Source of the DNA: a virus
IMG/VR virus record: IMGVR_UViG_3300042868_006787
Coordinates: 18,054 to 82,053 of that record
Reading direction: 5' to 3' (one strand)
Length of the DNA stretch: 64,000 nucleotides
Of this stretch, positions 9,742-19,463 are shown piece after piece. The stretch's first letter is position 1. Every line of letters begins with the position of its first letter. Under the pieces are notes generated by a model. The model saw only the letters and a program-made list of their open reading frames with translations, searched no databases and was not told the DNA's origin. The position numbers were made by a program, and so were the translations under genes.

Positions 9742-12700
9742 CAGTATCTATTCCCCCTCAATCTTTGAGCATCCATATTTCTAATTTGTGTAATTACTGT
9801 TCTTGCAATGTCGTCTGGGCTTGCAGAAGTTCCGTTTACCCCAACACTTAAACTATAATTATACACTGAAGTGTTGCTATTTTTTGCTGAGTTATTGCTA
9901 ACCACATTTACTGCAGGAGTTCCTCCAAGTGATAAACTTCCTGGATATTTAGACTCATTCATCCTTTCTAGTAATGGTCCAAATTTTTGTGAAGCAGCCC
10001 TATTCATGACAAATTCTCCTGGAGTAAGCATGGTAGGAACTTTATCTAGCATTCCACTTCCAGAAACAACGCCTCCATACATTTTTCCTGGAACTTTAAC
10101 TGTTGTTCCGTTAAAGATTGTATTTCCATTATTATATTTAGGATTGCTGGTTAATACTGGGTTTATGGCAAGCAATTCTTTTACGGTTGTATTGTTTGCC
10201 TTAGCAATACTAGATAATGTTTGTCCGTTTTTGGCTGTAACGCTTATAAGGTTTGTTTTGGCTGGGGGTTTGTCTTTCTCTTCGTCATTTTTAATTTTAT
10301 CCTTTGGGTCTTCAACTGCTCCTGTAATGCCTCCTAGATCTGCTGATGTTTTACTGCCTAGAGTCGCCCATAAAATTGCCATTCTCTTTAAAACGTTTTC
10401 TGCGCTTTCTAATGCTTTAATATAATCTTTAGTTTTAACTTCTGCACTTTTAATAGCAAGTTCTGCTTCTGCATATTTTAGTCTTTGTTGTTCAATAAGT
10501 TTTATTTCGTTATCAAGTAGTCCTTGTGCTTTTGCTAACTCCCCAACTTTTAAGTTATAGTTTTTATCTTGAAGCACAACAATTTCTGCTGCAACAACTG
10601 CCTGCTTTTGTTCTAGAGAGTATATTTCTTCTCCCAAGGTATAAATTTTTTGTTCAATTTGAAGTTTAGATAATCCGCCTGCTGATCTTAAAGCATTTAT
10701 TTCATTGGTTTGGGCAATCTCTAAAGCATTTAAACTTTGCTCTTTTGCATAAACCTGTTCTTGATTTCTAATATCTTGTACTATTTGTGCTGCCTGAGAA
10801 ATATCTCCAGTTGTTAATGCATCAGCAAGGGAAATTTTAGACTTTTGTTGATCGGCAATTCTTTGGTTAATTGAATAAACTTGCTCTAAAGCGTCCCTCT
10901 GTTTGCCATATTTTTCAGTTATTGTTGAGGCTGTTTTTTCTATTAAGGAAAGATCGTGGTTTAGTTCTGTGATTTCAGACTGACGTTGTTGAATTGGTCT
11001 GTCATAAGTGATCTCAGAGTAGCGTTGTTTGGCCTCTATTGCTTTTTCGTTTGCTTCAATTAAACCATTTACTCTATCAATTTCTGGTTGATATTTAGCC
11101 CTAGCCTGCTGTTCTTGAACATCTAGCATTTCACTAACTTTGGCCATATCATTTCTAAATGCTGTAATTGGGTCATTTTGTCTTGCTGTTTTATCAATTA
11201 AATCTTTTGCAGTTTTATATGTTTCTATCCACTTTTCTAACTCTTTAATATCTTTTATACGTGAAATAGCAATTGCCAAGTTTGCATCAGCAACTAACTC
11301 TAAGGCCTGTGCTTGATTTACTCCTGCTGCAGTTAACCTTACAAATGCAGTTCTTTGTGCTTGCGCTCCATTAATTGCATTTATTTGTTCAGCATTAAAT
11401 AAACCAAGTGCCTTTTCGTCAAATGCTTTTTGAGCAGCCTTTCCCAAAGCAGTTATTGTAACTATGCCATCTTTTGCCACTTTAATTAACTTATTTTGAA
11501 TTGCTTTTTCTGCTCCGCCGACCCAATCAATAAAATCTGTATTTGCACCAAGGCTTGCTAATTGTTGATCAATGCCATTAAATATTTTAATGTCTTTGGC
11601 TCCACCAAGAACTCTTAGAAGTTCTCCTGCGCCTTTAGTTGCATTTATTGTGGCATCTCTTGTTCTCTTAAGATTAATTAAAATATCGTCAAATGTGGTA
11701 TCTCTATTGCCACTTTGTACATTTTTATTACCACCTGGGATTGTGTTATCTATACTAATCTTTGTTACTTTTTGTGCAAGTTCGGCCAAATAATCTAATA
11801 CAGTTTTGTCTGGATTTTGTGTTAGCCAATTTTGAATTGCTTCTGCATTATTGCCCTCAATGTTTGCTACTGTCGTAAGTGTCTGCAAATATACCTTTTG
11901 TTGTTCTGGTGGAAGGTTGCTAAAATATTCTTGATCTTTTCTTAAAACCTCCATCTCTTTTGCCCCTAATATTTTTGTTGCAATTTCTAAATCAATTTTT
12001 CCTTTTTGCTCATTAATTTTATCTATTGTTGATTGTAGGTTTGCTGCTTCAATTGGATTATTACTATAATATGTTAATGCAACTTCAATATCCATAACAT
12101 TTCCAACCCTACTTATATCTGCAAAAAGTTTTAGATATTTTTCTGCTTCTTCTGAAGTTTTACCACTAATGTCCGCAATAAATTTTGTCTGCTGTTCTTT
12201 AAGCGGATTTCCATTTTTATCCTGGAATAGGTTAACAACTGACATGGCTTGATTAGCAAAAGCACCACCAAACTTTGTAACAATATTCATAACTTTGGTT
12301 AAAGTTTCTGAATCTTGTCCAAATGTTTCCATTAAATTAACAATTTGCATTGGGTCCATTTGACCAGATGCTAGTTGCATTTTTAAAGTAAATTGTGCTT
12401 CTTTAGACAAAGACGAACCACCTAATAAATCTGTAGCAAGCGGTGCTATATCTGCCATAGCAGTATCTTTATATTTACTTGTAATCTGTTTGTCTAATCC
12501 AGTTTCAAGCGCTCCACGAACTGCTCCAGATGAATTTTTATATGTGTTTTGTATATCTGTAACTAATTTTCCATTTTGCTCAAGCAGTGTAGTGTTTGCT
12601 CGTTGATATTCATTTTGCAATTGAATTGCTTTTACAGTGTCTCCAGCAGCCTTAGCGTTAGCAATTCTTTGTTCATACTCAAGTCTTAAAGAGTCTTGCA

Positions 12701-15700
12701 TTTGTTGGCTTTGTTCTAAAGCCATTTTTTGCATAGCAACATTTGCTCCAGATGCCCTGCCAAGTTTTTCTTGTTGTCCTTTTTGACTATACCATAATGC
12801 TCCAGCACCAATTGCTGCACCGATTGCTGCGCCAATTGCAGTTCCAACAACTGGAACAACTGATCCAGCAGTGGCACCAACTGCTGTAGCCCCTAACACT
12901 CCACCGCCAATCGCACCCATTGCACCTAAACCTATTGCGCCAACCTTTGTTTGTGTTTTTGTCATTGCTCCTGCTCCAGCAGATGATAAAAGTTTTGATT
13001 GTTTTGCCAAACCTTGACGTGATTCTTCCATCAGCGTTACTCTTAACTTTAATGGGTCTTTCATTAGATTTTCTCCATTAACGCCAATCAAATCTATAAG
13101 TTTTGCATTAACACTAATTCCAAATGAATAGTCTCCTATTTCTGATGCTATGTTGGCAGCAATACTTCTGGCTTGTGCTGGATTAATTGCGCCCGCAGCA
13201 ATTCCGGTTGCTAACTGATTTAATAATTGCCCCTGTGCAGATTGAGTCCCCCCAGTTTTAATAGATTCAGAAACACCAGACACCATAGATTTGCCTGTTT
13301 CAGACTTAACAAAGTTTTCGCCAAATGTTGTTTTACCAGTTTGGACTGCAAAAGGATTAAGAAGATTCCCCCTTCTTCTATCCATAATTTCTCCAGCACT
13401 TACCCTGTTTGAAAATATAGCAAGATCTTGTATTGCCTTATCTCCACTTCCCATCGCCTCAGACATTTTCATAGCACTATCTTGTGCGCTATCAAATGCC
13501 CTTCTAATAAGAACAACAGATGCTGCTAACGCTGTTAATCCTGCTGCTGCTGCACCTAGTGGATTTGCAAGCATTGGAGCAATCATTGCTAACCCAGAAA
13601 CTCCCATAGCAACATTTCCTAAACCAGTATTTCCTGTGGCATAACCAGCCATTGCAGCAGTTCCTGCAACCATAGACATTGGACCTGCTATGCTGGTCAT
13701 ACGGTTCATTCTTTGTGCTTTTGCTTCTCTTTTTGATTGTTTATCATTTTGTGTATTTTCTTTAGATGAATCAGTATTTTTTTCTATTGCATCAATAAGT
13801 TTAGATTCTGGAACATATAGGCCACTTGCAGTTTGTGAAAATGATTTTCCAGTCATTAAGGATGAATCTTCTGCTCCACCCATTGCACCAGAAAATCTTG
13901 GACCCTTGACGCCGTATGGAAAAATTCTTGCCAAATTAGATGTAGGCATAAGTCTTGTATCTCTTGGATTTGCTGTTATTGTTTTACCACTTGGTTTTGG
14001 TTCTCCAGTTTGTCCACCAACTACGCCAGTTTTTCCATCTTTAGTTTGATAAATTTCTCCTTTGGCTACTGCCAGAGTAGATGCTGTAGATTGGTAGCCT
14101 TTTGCTAAAGATTTATCTGAAAAATAAATTCTATTGGCCTTTGACCCACGACCAAGACTTACCTCTTTTCCATCATTAGTTGTAACAATAAGACTCTTTG
14201 TTCCAGTTGCTCCAGATTGTCTTTGTCTTGTTTCAACTCTAAAATCTTTAATAATCCCAGCACGTTTTGCTTGCTCTAAAACTTGAGCGCTAGTTTGAGG
14301 GGTAGACCCTAATCCTTTTCCTAAAGAGTATCCGCCAATTCTGTCATACTGACTTAGCATTTTTTGATATGCTGGAGTAGATTTAATATTGTCAGGAACA
14401 TTCTTAAAAGCATTTTCTATAACAGCATCAGTAACCCTTGGAGATCTTCTTATTTGATCCATCATTGCTGAATCAATTGCTTGAGTTTGTGATGAAGTTA
14501 GTCCTGAAGGTGCCCACTTGTTTGGGCGACTTGCCCATTCTCTTTCAAAATCGCCTAACGACACACCATTTCTTGTTGCCAAACCTTTATTTAGGTTAGG
14601 ATCAAATGAAAGTGCTAAAGAACCATATGCTCTTGCTTCTGGAGATTTTCCTGTTGCTTTTAACACATCTCTATATACTTGGGCTTGAAGTTTTTCATTT
14701 TCTGTTAGTCTTCCTTGTGCAATTATGTCATCTATATTTGTTAATCTTCCCCCGCCTACGTGAGTATAGTCATCTCCTGCAGAAACAGTTCCCTTTCCGT
14801 ATTTTTTAATTTTTCCAGTAACAAGCGCTGCCACAAGTGGTTTATATCTATTATCTTGTGCAGTATCTGTAGGAATAACAGCCTCTCCTGGCATTAATAA
14901 AGATGGGACAGAATCTTTTCCTGGAGTTCCACCGACAACGCCAGTTGTGCCTGATGCAAATTTCTTAGGGCCAAGATTTCTAAATCCTGGATTCATCATT
15001 CCTGGATTTGTTCTGGCAAAATTTGCTGCTGCTACTGTTGCGTCAATATATGCTTTTCTTAATGCTTGAACTGCTACTGCTTCTATTGTAAATGATTGAG
15101 TAAGTCTGTTGTGCGCCTGATCCAATGAAGTTGCAACTGTTGCTGCTTCTAGTTGTTCTGAATTTAAATAATTTGTTTGATCAGCCAAAACTTTGGTACT
15201 AGCCCCAGATTTTAAAAATCCAGCCCTTAGTGTTCCAAACAATTTAACAATATTTGCCGTAGCATTTAAAACTAAACCAAATGTCATTAACAACACAGGG
15301 CCAATAACTCCAACTAAAGTTCCTGCTACAACAATAAACTTTTTAGTACCTTCACTCAAATTATCAAATTTATCTAATAAGGATCCTATAACCTTTACCA
15401 TAGGAGTTACGGCTTGCAAAAATGTTTTTCCTATTGGCGCAATTGCAACTTTTAATTTTTCAACAGATTCTCTAAAGTCAGTTCCTATAGCATTTTCTAC
15501 AGTCTTTAATTCTCGTTCAGATAAAATTGCAAGTTCTTCAATTGACGCTGAGGCAAGGCCTAAGACCTTAGAAGCCTGAGTGCCTTCTTTTGTTATGTTC
15601 TGAAATAGTGTTGATAAACGTGAAAATTGAAACTTGCCGAATAGTTGTTCAATTGCACGGGAGCGATTTAGCGGATCTAGTGTGTCTAATGCCTGAGCAA

Positions 15701-16964
15701 AATCTACAACTGTTTCTCTAATATTGCCTTGGTTGCCCTCAACAATTGCTTTAATGTTAACTCCAAAACCAGCCAACATTTCGCTAGCCTTTTTGCTTGG
15801 ATTAATTAATGATGCAAGACCAGACTTAAGTGCGTTAGCGCCTTCTGATGCATTAATTCCTCCTTCTTTCATTGCGGTTAAGAAAAATGCTAAATCTTCA
15901 ACAGATCCGCCAAGTTGTTTTATTACTGGGCCTGCTTTGGGGATTGCAACAGTTAAATCTTCAATAGATACTACAGTTTGGTTTTCTACTGCGTTAAGGA
16001 AGTTAATTTTACTTGCTAGGTCTTCTGCTGCTATTCCAAAAGCGTTTGTTACTGATATGGTCGTTTCTAGTGCTTGTTCTTGTTCTACCCCGCCAAGAAC
16101 TGCAAGACGAGTTGCTTGTGCTACTTGTGCTGTAAGGTCTGCTCCAGTTTTACCCATTGCTGCTGCTTTGGCAGCCATTTCCATAGTTTCAGTAACTGCG
16201 ACACCATATTTAGTAAACCCTTCAGCAAGAAGTTGTATTTCTTTTAATGCTTTATTAGTTTCATCTGCAGTTGTAAAAATATCTCCATAGACACGTTTAA
16301 ATTTAATGGCTTGTGCTTCAAGATCCATAAATGTTTTTGATGCTGCTGTTCCAAAATATGCAAGTGGTATTGTAAAACCTACCATTAATTGACGACCTGC
16401 CCACTGAGTGTTTTTACCAAAATTTAAAAGATTTGTAGATCCTTGCTTTAATAGTTGATTAAATAATGCTTGTTTCTGTGCTGCTAGCGCTGTTTTAGTT
16501 GCATAGTCATTCATGTCCAATGTTCTTGGAGTAATTGACATTGCCTTAATTGCTCCAGATGCATCACGACCCATTTTAATATATTGAGTCTGCATCTTTT
16601 TAACACGTTCTTCAGCAACTTTCCCGATAGTGTTAAATTCTTGTTTAAATAATTTTCCAAAAGTTCTGGTAGATCCGCCTGCATAACGGAAATACTCACG
16701 CATTGAAAGTTTGTTTGTTTCAAGTGAGTGAGTAAAGGATTCTGTAGAACTTCTTACTAATCCCATTTGGGCAGTAAATTTGCCCGTAGCATTAATTGAA
16801 TTTAAAAGATTAGTAGATAGATTTTTTTGCGCTGCGACAGAGGCTGCGCTGCCTTTTGATAGAGATGAATGAAAGGCTGCTAGTTGCCTCTGTAAACTTT
16901 TTAATTCTGCTAAAGCGGCGGATGCATCTATACTTACGCCAATTTTAGCGTTTACATCAGCCAT
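9741..16964 (-). CDS. tail tape measure protein with LysM domain
   Basis: This 2407-residue protein sets tail length; at roughly 0.15 nm per residue it predicts a tail of about 360 nm. Long coiled-coil N- and C-terminal regions flank a TP901-type core with conserved segments (LQLAEGFTKYGVAV..., FLTAMKEGGINASEGANAL). Alanine/glycine-rich hydrophobic stretches occur around residues 1090-1400. The surface motif SVPSLLMPGEAVIP near residue 680 recurs as KVPTMLTPGEFVMN near residue 2310. Just before the second copy, residues about 2240-2293 form a LysM domain (GQTLSSIAKANNTTVKELLAIN), suggesting peptidoglycan contact during DNA entry. It follows the two tail-assembly chaperones in the usual order. 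Confidence 0.95.
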   Translation of the reverse strand: MADVNAKIGVSIDASAALAELKSLQRQLAAFHSSLSKGSAASVAAQKNLSTNLLNSINATGKFTAQMGLVRSSTESFTHSLETNKLSMREYFRYAGGSTRTFGKLFKQEFNTIGKVAEERVKKMQTQYIKMGRDASGAIKAMSITPRTLDMNDYATKTALAAQKQALFNQLLKQGSTNLLNFGKNTQWAGRQLMVGFTIPLAYFGTAASKTFMDLEAQAIKFKRVYGDIFTTADETNKALKEIQLLAEGFTKYGVAVTETMEMAAKAAAMGKTGADLTAQVAQATRLAVLGGVEQEQALETTISVTNAFGIAAEDLASKINFLNAVENQTVVSIEDLTVAIPKAGPVIKQLGGSVEDLAFFLTAMKEGGINASEGANALKSGLASLINPSKKASEMLAGFGVNIKAIVEGNQGNIRETVVDFAQALDTLDPLNRSRAIEQLFGKFQFSRLSTLFQNITKEGTQASKVLGLASASIEELAILSERELKTVENAIGTDFRESVEKLKVAIAPIGKTFLQAVTPMVKVIGSLLDKFDNLSEGTKKFIVVAGTLVGVIGPVLLMTFGLVLNATANIVKLFGTLRAGFLKSGASTKVLADQTNYLNSEQLEAATVATSLDQAHNRLTQSFTIEAVAVQALRKAYIDATVAAANFARTNPGMMNPGFRNLGPKKFASGTTGVVGGTPGKDSVPSLLMPGEAVIPTDTAQDNRYKPLVAALVTGKIKKYGKGTVSAGDDYTHVGGGRLTNIDDIIAQGRLTENEKLQAQVYRDVLKATGKSPEARAYGSLALSFDPNLNKGLATRNGVSLGDFEREWASRPNKWAPSGLTSSQTQAIDSAMMDQIRRSPRVTDAVIENAFKNVPDNIKSTPAYQKMLSQYDRIGGYSLGKGLGSTPQTSAQVLEQAKRAGIIKDFRVETRQRQSGATGTKSLIVTTNDGKEVSLGRGSKANRIYFSDKSLAKGYQSTASTLAVAKGEIYQTKDGKTGVVGGQTGEPKPSGKTITANPRDTRLMPTSNLARIFPYGVKGPRFSGAMGGAEDSSLMTGKSFSQTASGLYVPESKLIDAIEKNTDSSKENTQNDKQSKREAKAQRMNRMTSIAGPMSMVAGTAAMAGYATGNTGLGNVAMGVSGLAMIAPMLANPLGAAAAGLTALAASVVLIRRAFDSAQDSAMKMSEAMGSGDKAIQDLAIFSNRVSAGEIMDRRRGNLLNPFAVQTGKTTFGENFVKSETGKSMVSGVSESIKTGGTQSAQGQLLNQLATGIAAGAINPAQARSIAANIASEIGDYSFGISVNAKLIDLIGVNGENLMKDPLKLRVTLMEESRQGLAKQSKLLSSAGAGAMTKTQTKVGAIGLGAMGAIGGGVLGATAVGATAGSVVPVVGTAIGAAIGAAIGAGALWYSQKGQQEKLGRASGANVAMQKMALEQSQQMQDSLRLEYEQRIANAKAAGDTVKAIQLQNEYQRANTTLLEQNGKLVTDIQNTYKNSSGAVRGALETGLDKQITSKYKDTAMADIAPLATDLLGGSSLSKEAQFTLKMQLASGQMDPMQIVNLMETFGQDSETLTKVMNIVTKFGGAFANQAMSVVNLFQDKNGNPLKEQQTKFIADISGKTSEEAEKYLKLFADISRVGNVMDIEVALTYYSNNPIEAANLQSTIDKINEQKGKIDLEIATKILGAKEMEVLRKDQEYFSNLPPEQQKVYLQTLTTVANIEGNNAEAIQNWLTQNPDKTVLDYLAELAQKVTKISIDNTIPGGNKNVQSGNRDTTFDDILINLKRTRDATINATKGAGELLRVLGGAKDIKIFNGIDQQLASLGANTDFIDWVGGAEKAIQNKLIKVAKDGIVTITALGKAAQKAFDEKALGLFNAEQINAINGAQAQRTAFVRLTAAGVNQAQALELVADANLAIAISRIKDIKELEKWIETYKTAKDLIDKTARQNDPITAFRNDMAKVSEMLDVQEQQARAKYQPEIDRVNGLIEANEKAIEAKQRYSEITYDRPIQQRQSEITELNHDLSLIEKTASTITEKYGKQRDALEQVYSINQRIADQQKSKISLADALTTGDISQAAQIVQDIRNQEQVYAKEQSLNALEIAQTNEINALRSAGGLSKLQIEQKIYTLGEEIYSLEQKQAVVAAEIVVLQDKNYNLKVGELAKAQGLLDNEIKLIEQQRLKYAEAELAIKSAEVKTKDYIKALESAENVLKRMAILWATLGSKTSADLGGITGAVEDPKDKIKNDEEKDKPPAKTNLISVTAKNGQTLSSIAKANNTTVKELLAINPVLTSNPKYNNGNTIFNGTTVKVPGKMYGGVVSGSGMLDKVPTMLTPGEFVMNRAASQKFGPLLERMNESKYPGSLSLGGTPAVNVVSNNSAKNSNTSVYNYSLSVGVNGTSASPDDIARTVITQIRNMDAQRLRGNRY

Positions 16965-16983
16965 TCATTTACACCCCGTTTAT

Positions 16984-17319
16984 TTATTCGTTATTTGCAA
17001 GTACTGTATTTAAAAGAGCATTTGCATCTGCTAATTTAATTCCAGAGGCTGCTTCAATAATTTTATAAGTTGTTGGAAGATCTAATATTTCTTCTAACTT
17101 ATCAATGTCTTTAGATAATTCAGGACTAAATTGCTCCATAGCAATTTGAGCACATTCTACGAGTAATGTCATAGACTTATCATTATCTTCGGCTACTGCT
17201 GCGACCTGCTCAAACTTCTTCATAAATGGTCTTAACAACGAAAGTTTTAGTGGTCTAACACTAATCTTTGTTCCATCCATCAAGACGAGTTCTGTTCCTT
17301 CTGATTTTACTGTTGGCAT
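16984..17319 (-). CDS. tail assembly chaperone, short form
   Basis: A 111-residue acidic helical protein immediately upstream of the tape measure, where siphophages encode the G-type chaperone. Its core (ISVRPLKLSLLRPFMKKFE ... LPTTYKIIEAASGIKLAD) aligns along its length with the N-terminal half of the longer chaperone encoded just upstream. It has its own Shine-Dalgarno sequence (AGGAAGGGAAG) and its own extended -10 promoter (TGATATAAT) in the 61-base gap. The short form is thus a separate paralogous gene, not the 0-frame product of a frameshift. Confidence 0.85.
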   Translation of the reverse strand: MPTVKSEGTELVLMDGTKISVRPLKLSLLRPFMKKFEQVAAVAEDNDKSMTLLVECAQIAMEQFSPELSKDIDKLEEILDLPTTYKIIEAASGIKLADANALLNTVLANNE

Positions 17320-17336
17320 ATACTTCCCTTCCTGTT

Positions 17337-17380
17337 TAGGTTGAACTTAATTATATCACAAAACCTTGTTTTTTTATACA
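17337..17380 (-). promoter_or_regulatory. extended -10 promoter of the short chaperone and tape measure
   Basis: On the minus strand the gap contains TTGTGATATAATTAAG, an extended -10 (TG-N-TATAAT), about 45 bases before the ATG, followed by a strong AGGAAGGGAAG ribosome site. No good -35 is visible. Confidence 0.55.
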
Positions 17381-18061
17381 TTAATTTAGATTTTCATAAT
17401 CTAACCCCATGCCAATGCCAAAGCCTGCTCTCCTCGCTTTGTCGCCTTTATAGGTAAGAATGTCATTATCTTGTCTTCCGCCATTAAATACTTTATTTTT
17501 TAACTTAGTCCAGGGGTCTTCTTCTTGTGGTTTATTCTTATCTAAATCAATACCCTGGATAGCAGCAAGAAATTTTTTCTCTTCATTATCAACTTCTCTT
17601 TTTGATTTAAGAATGGCCATTAGTTCTGGCATAGATATAGAAGTTTCTAATTCATTGTAGTCTTTCCATATTCCCAGCAAAAATGCTTCTGATTCTAATT
17701 TTACTAAATCTAGATCTGCCCAAACCGATTTGTCCTCTGTAACGTTTTTTGCCACGGAATCTTTTGAGTCTTTATTGACTTTGATCCCTGCTGCTACATC
17801 TAATATTTCAAATATTGTCGGCATGTCAAAATTGTCCTCTACATCTTTTTTATTTTTAGACCATTCTGGATGAAACTGTTTCATGCATATTCTAATGCAC
17901 TCAATCAAAACATCTGTGGCTTCATCATCGCCATTAGTATCTTTGACTAATTGAAAGGTATCCATAAATTCCCTTAAATATTTAATTTTTAAAGGACTAA
18001 CTTCTATTTCAAAATTATCAACAGAGTATACATTTTTAATATCATAAACAGTGTTTGCCAT
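17381..18061 (-). CDS. tail assembly chaperone, long form (G-T fusion)
   Basis: A 226-residue protein. Residues 1-110 (PLKIKYLREFMDTFQLV ... MPTIFEILDVAAGIKV) are homologous to the short chaperone gene downstream. Residues 115-226 (FLLGIWKDYNELETSISM, then KKFLAAIQGIDLD) match the T-type extension normally made by a -1 frameshift. Here the extension is in frame, so no frameshift is needed. The ATG lies 6 bases after TATAAT and no Shine-Dalgarno is seen, so the mRNA is probably leaderless. The promoter abuts the terminator of the major tail gene. Confidence 0.85.
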   Translation of the reverse strand: MANTVYDIKNVYSVDNFEIEVSPLKIKYLREFMDTFQLVKDTNGDDEATDVLIECIRICMKQFHPEWSKNKKDVEDNFDMPTIFEILDVAAGIKVNKDSKDSVAKNVTEDKSVWADLDLVKLESEAFLLGIWKDYNELETSISMPELMAILKSKREVDNEEKKFLAAIQGIDLDKNKPQEEDPWTKLKNKVFNGGRQDNDILTYKGDKARRAGFGIGMGLDYENLN

Positions 18062-18067
18062 AATTCC

Positions 18068-18076
18068 ATTATATCA
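18068..18076 (-). promoter_or_regulatory. extended -10 promoter, leaderless start of long chaperone
   Basis: Minus strand TGATATAAT, then six bases, then the ATG of the long chaperone. A start at +1 would coincide with the ATG. The promoter begins inside the T-run of the preceding terminator. Confidence 0.65.
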
Positions 18077-18106
18077 AAAAAAAGACCCACCAGTTTGACT
18101 AGTGGG
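18076..18106 (-). terminator. intrinsic terminator after major tail protein gene
   Basis: On the minus strand an 8-bp stem CCCACTAG / CTGGTGGG (one G-U pair, 5-base loop) is followed by TCTTTTTTTT. It lies 25 bases after the major tail protein stop and would limit read-through into the chaperone and tape measure genes. Confidence 0.85.
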
Positions 18107-18130
18107 CCCTTCTTTTCTTTATTAAGTTTT

Positions 18131-18775
18131 TTATGAACCTTGGATTGTACGGTCAATAATTTTTCCGTAAGATCCTGTTGAGTCTTCTGGTAGAAGACGG
18201 AAAGTAACATCAAACATTGTTGCTGTGTCACGCTTTGCTGATACTGTAACATTTTCAATAGAAAGTGCACGGTATGCAACATAAACACGCTCAACGCTAG
18301 ATGACTCGTCACAATCACCTGTTCCTGGACCTACTGCAATCAAAGCACGCTCTACTGGACATTCACCGATATCGCCAGAAGCGAGGTTGAGTGTGCGTCC
18401 TGCAGATGTTGTTTTGCTGCCTGAAAGATCATCGCCTTGTCCTGCGATTGAGAACAATAGATTTTCTAGAGTTGCTTCTGCAAAAGAAGTAGCAAGTGTT
18501 ACTTGCATACCTTGTTTGTAAAGTTTTGCAACGTCAAGAATTTGGTCTACTTGAACTTCGCCGAAATCAGGTTGGAATGTGATTTCAATACCATTACTTG
18601 TATATCCTACGTTTTCAATTCCGCCAGCGATATTAGCGCTATTAGATAGAGTCGTTTTGTAAGACTCAGTTGAAACGAAAGCAGGGACAGTTCCTGGTGT
18701 TAATGTACTATCTGCTGTAAACAGTGCAGCAGCGCCAACGATAATATCGCTAGATGTACCTCTTGTATATGCCAT
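18131..18775 (-). CDS. major tail protein (tube)
   Basis: A 214-residue protein placed between the tail terminator and the chaperones, as expected for the tail tube subunit. The beta-rich sequence has typical tube features (VGYTSNGIEITFQPDFGEVQ, then a conserved-looking VYVAYRALSIENVTVSAKR near the C-terminus). AGAGGTG precedes the ATG. Codon choice looks smoother than in its neighbours, as expected for a highly expressed gene, and it is bounded downstream by a strong terminator. Confidence 0.88.
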   Translation of the reverse strand: MAYTRGTSSDIIVGAAALFTADSTLTPGTVPAFVSTESYKTTLSNSANIAGGIENVGYTSNGIEITFQPDFGEVQVDQILDVAKLYKQGMQVTLATSFAEATLENLLFSIAGQGDDLSGSKTTSAGRTLNLASGDIGECPVERALIAVGPGTGDCDESSSVERVYVAYRALSIENVTVSAKRDTATMFDVTFRLLPEDSTGSYGKIIDRTIQGS

Positions 18776-18844
18776 TTATTCACCTCTTTTTGTGGTTAGT
18801 ATATGGACGATTTGTTTCCTCATCCATAATTATACAGCCTTTTA

Positions 18845-19459
18845 TTATGATTCTTCTTGTGGCCATTGTGGATGTAATGGCCTATCAAATTCAAGAAAGT
18901 CTATATTGTCTTTTAGATGATAGTCGTATTCTACTATGTACTTGTGAACACTTCCCCTTCTGTATCCGTCCAACTCAACCAAGTCTTGAGACTCGTCTGC
19001 TTGAAAGACCCTGATGCTTCTAAAAAATACTTTCATGGGTAACTCTTTTGCAACAAGGCTTGCTTTGTTATCGGTCATCCATTTATTTAAATCTTGAGCA
19101 GAGTAGTCTTCTCGATCTAGGACCGCTAGCATTACATTTCCAATATTAGTACAACTTTCAATATCTCCGTATACTGTATACAAAACTTGCTCTCTTTTGC
19201 CTACTGGAAAAGCGCTAGATCTTAGGCGCATCATTCGGTCATAAAATAAAACAGCAGGAAGTTTTTCATTTGCCGATGTCTGTAAATCCTGATAAATGTC
19301 TGAAATATTAACTGCTTGTGCTGCAGGCAAAAATGGAATATATGATGGTACATTTGGATTTATAGCCATGTTTATATCTTCATATTTACTAAATTGCTCA
19401 TGCAAATACTCATTGATATATGATGCTGGAAAATCAAAGTTTGCTCTGGCGAGTACCAT
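18845..19459 (-). CDS. tail terminator-like protein
   Basis: A 204-residue protein between the neck genes and the major tail protein, the usual place of the tail terminator that caps the tube. It is mixed alpha/beta (VLYTVYGDIESCTNIGNVML, KYIVEYDYHLKDNI), consistent with the gpU-like fold. The ribosome site GAGGTAG lies 11 bases before the ATG. The assignment is by position; sequence signatures of this family are weak. Confidence 0.72.
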   Translation of the reverse strand: MVLARANFDFPASYINEYLHEQFSKYEDINMAINPNVPSYIPFLPAAQAVNISDIYQDLQTSANEKLPAVLFYDRMMRLRSSAFPVGKREQVLYTVYGDIESCTNIGNVMLAVLDREDYSAQDLNKWMTDNKASLVAKELPMKVFFRSIRVFQADESQDLVELDGYRRGSVHKYIVEYDYHLKDNIDFLEFDRPLHPQWPQEES

Positions 19460-19463
19460 ATTA

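Noticed and set aside
9871-16290. Several plus-strand frames of 60-190 codons opposite the tape measure
   Set aside because: Antisense shadows of a repetitive Ala/Lys-rich gene; no ribosome sites or coupling.
17300-17400. Programmed -1 frameshift between the chaperone genes
   Set aside because: No slippery heptamer was seen at the junction, and the long gene already contains the extension in frame; a duplication explains the pair better.
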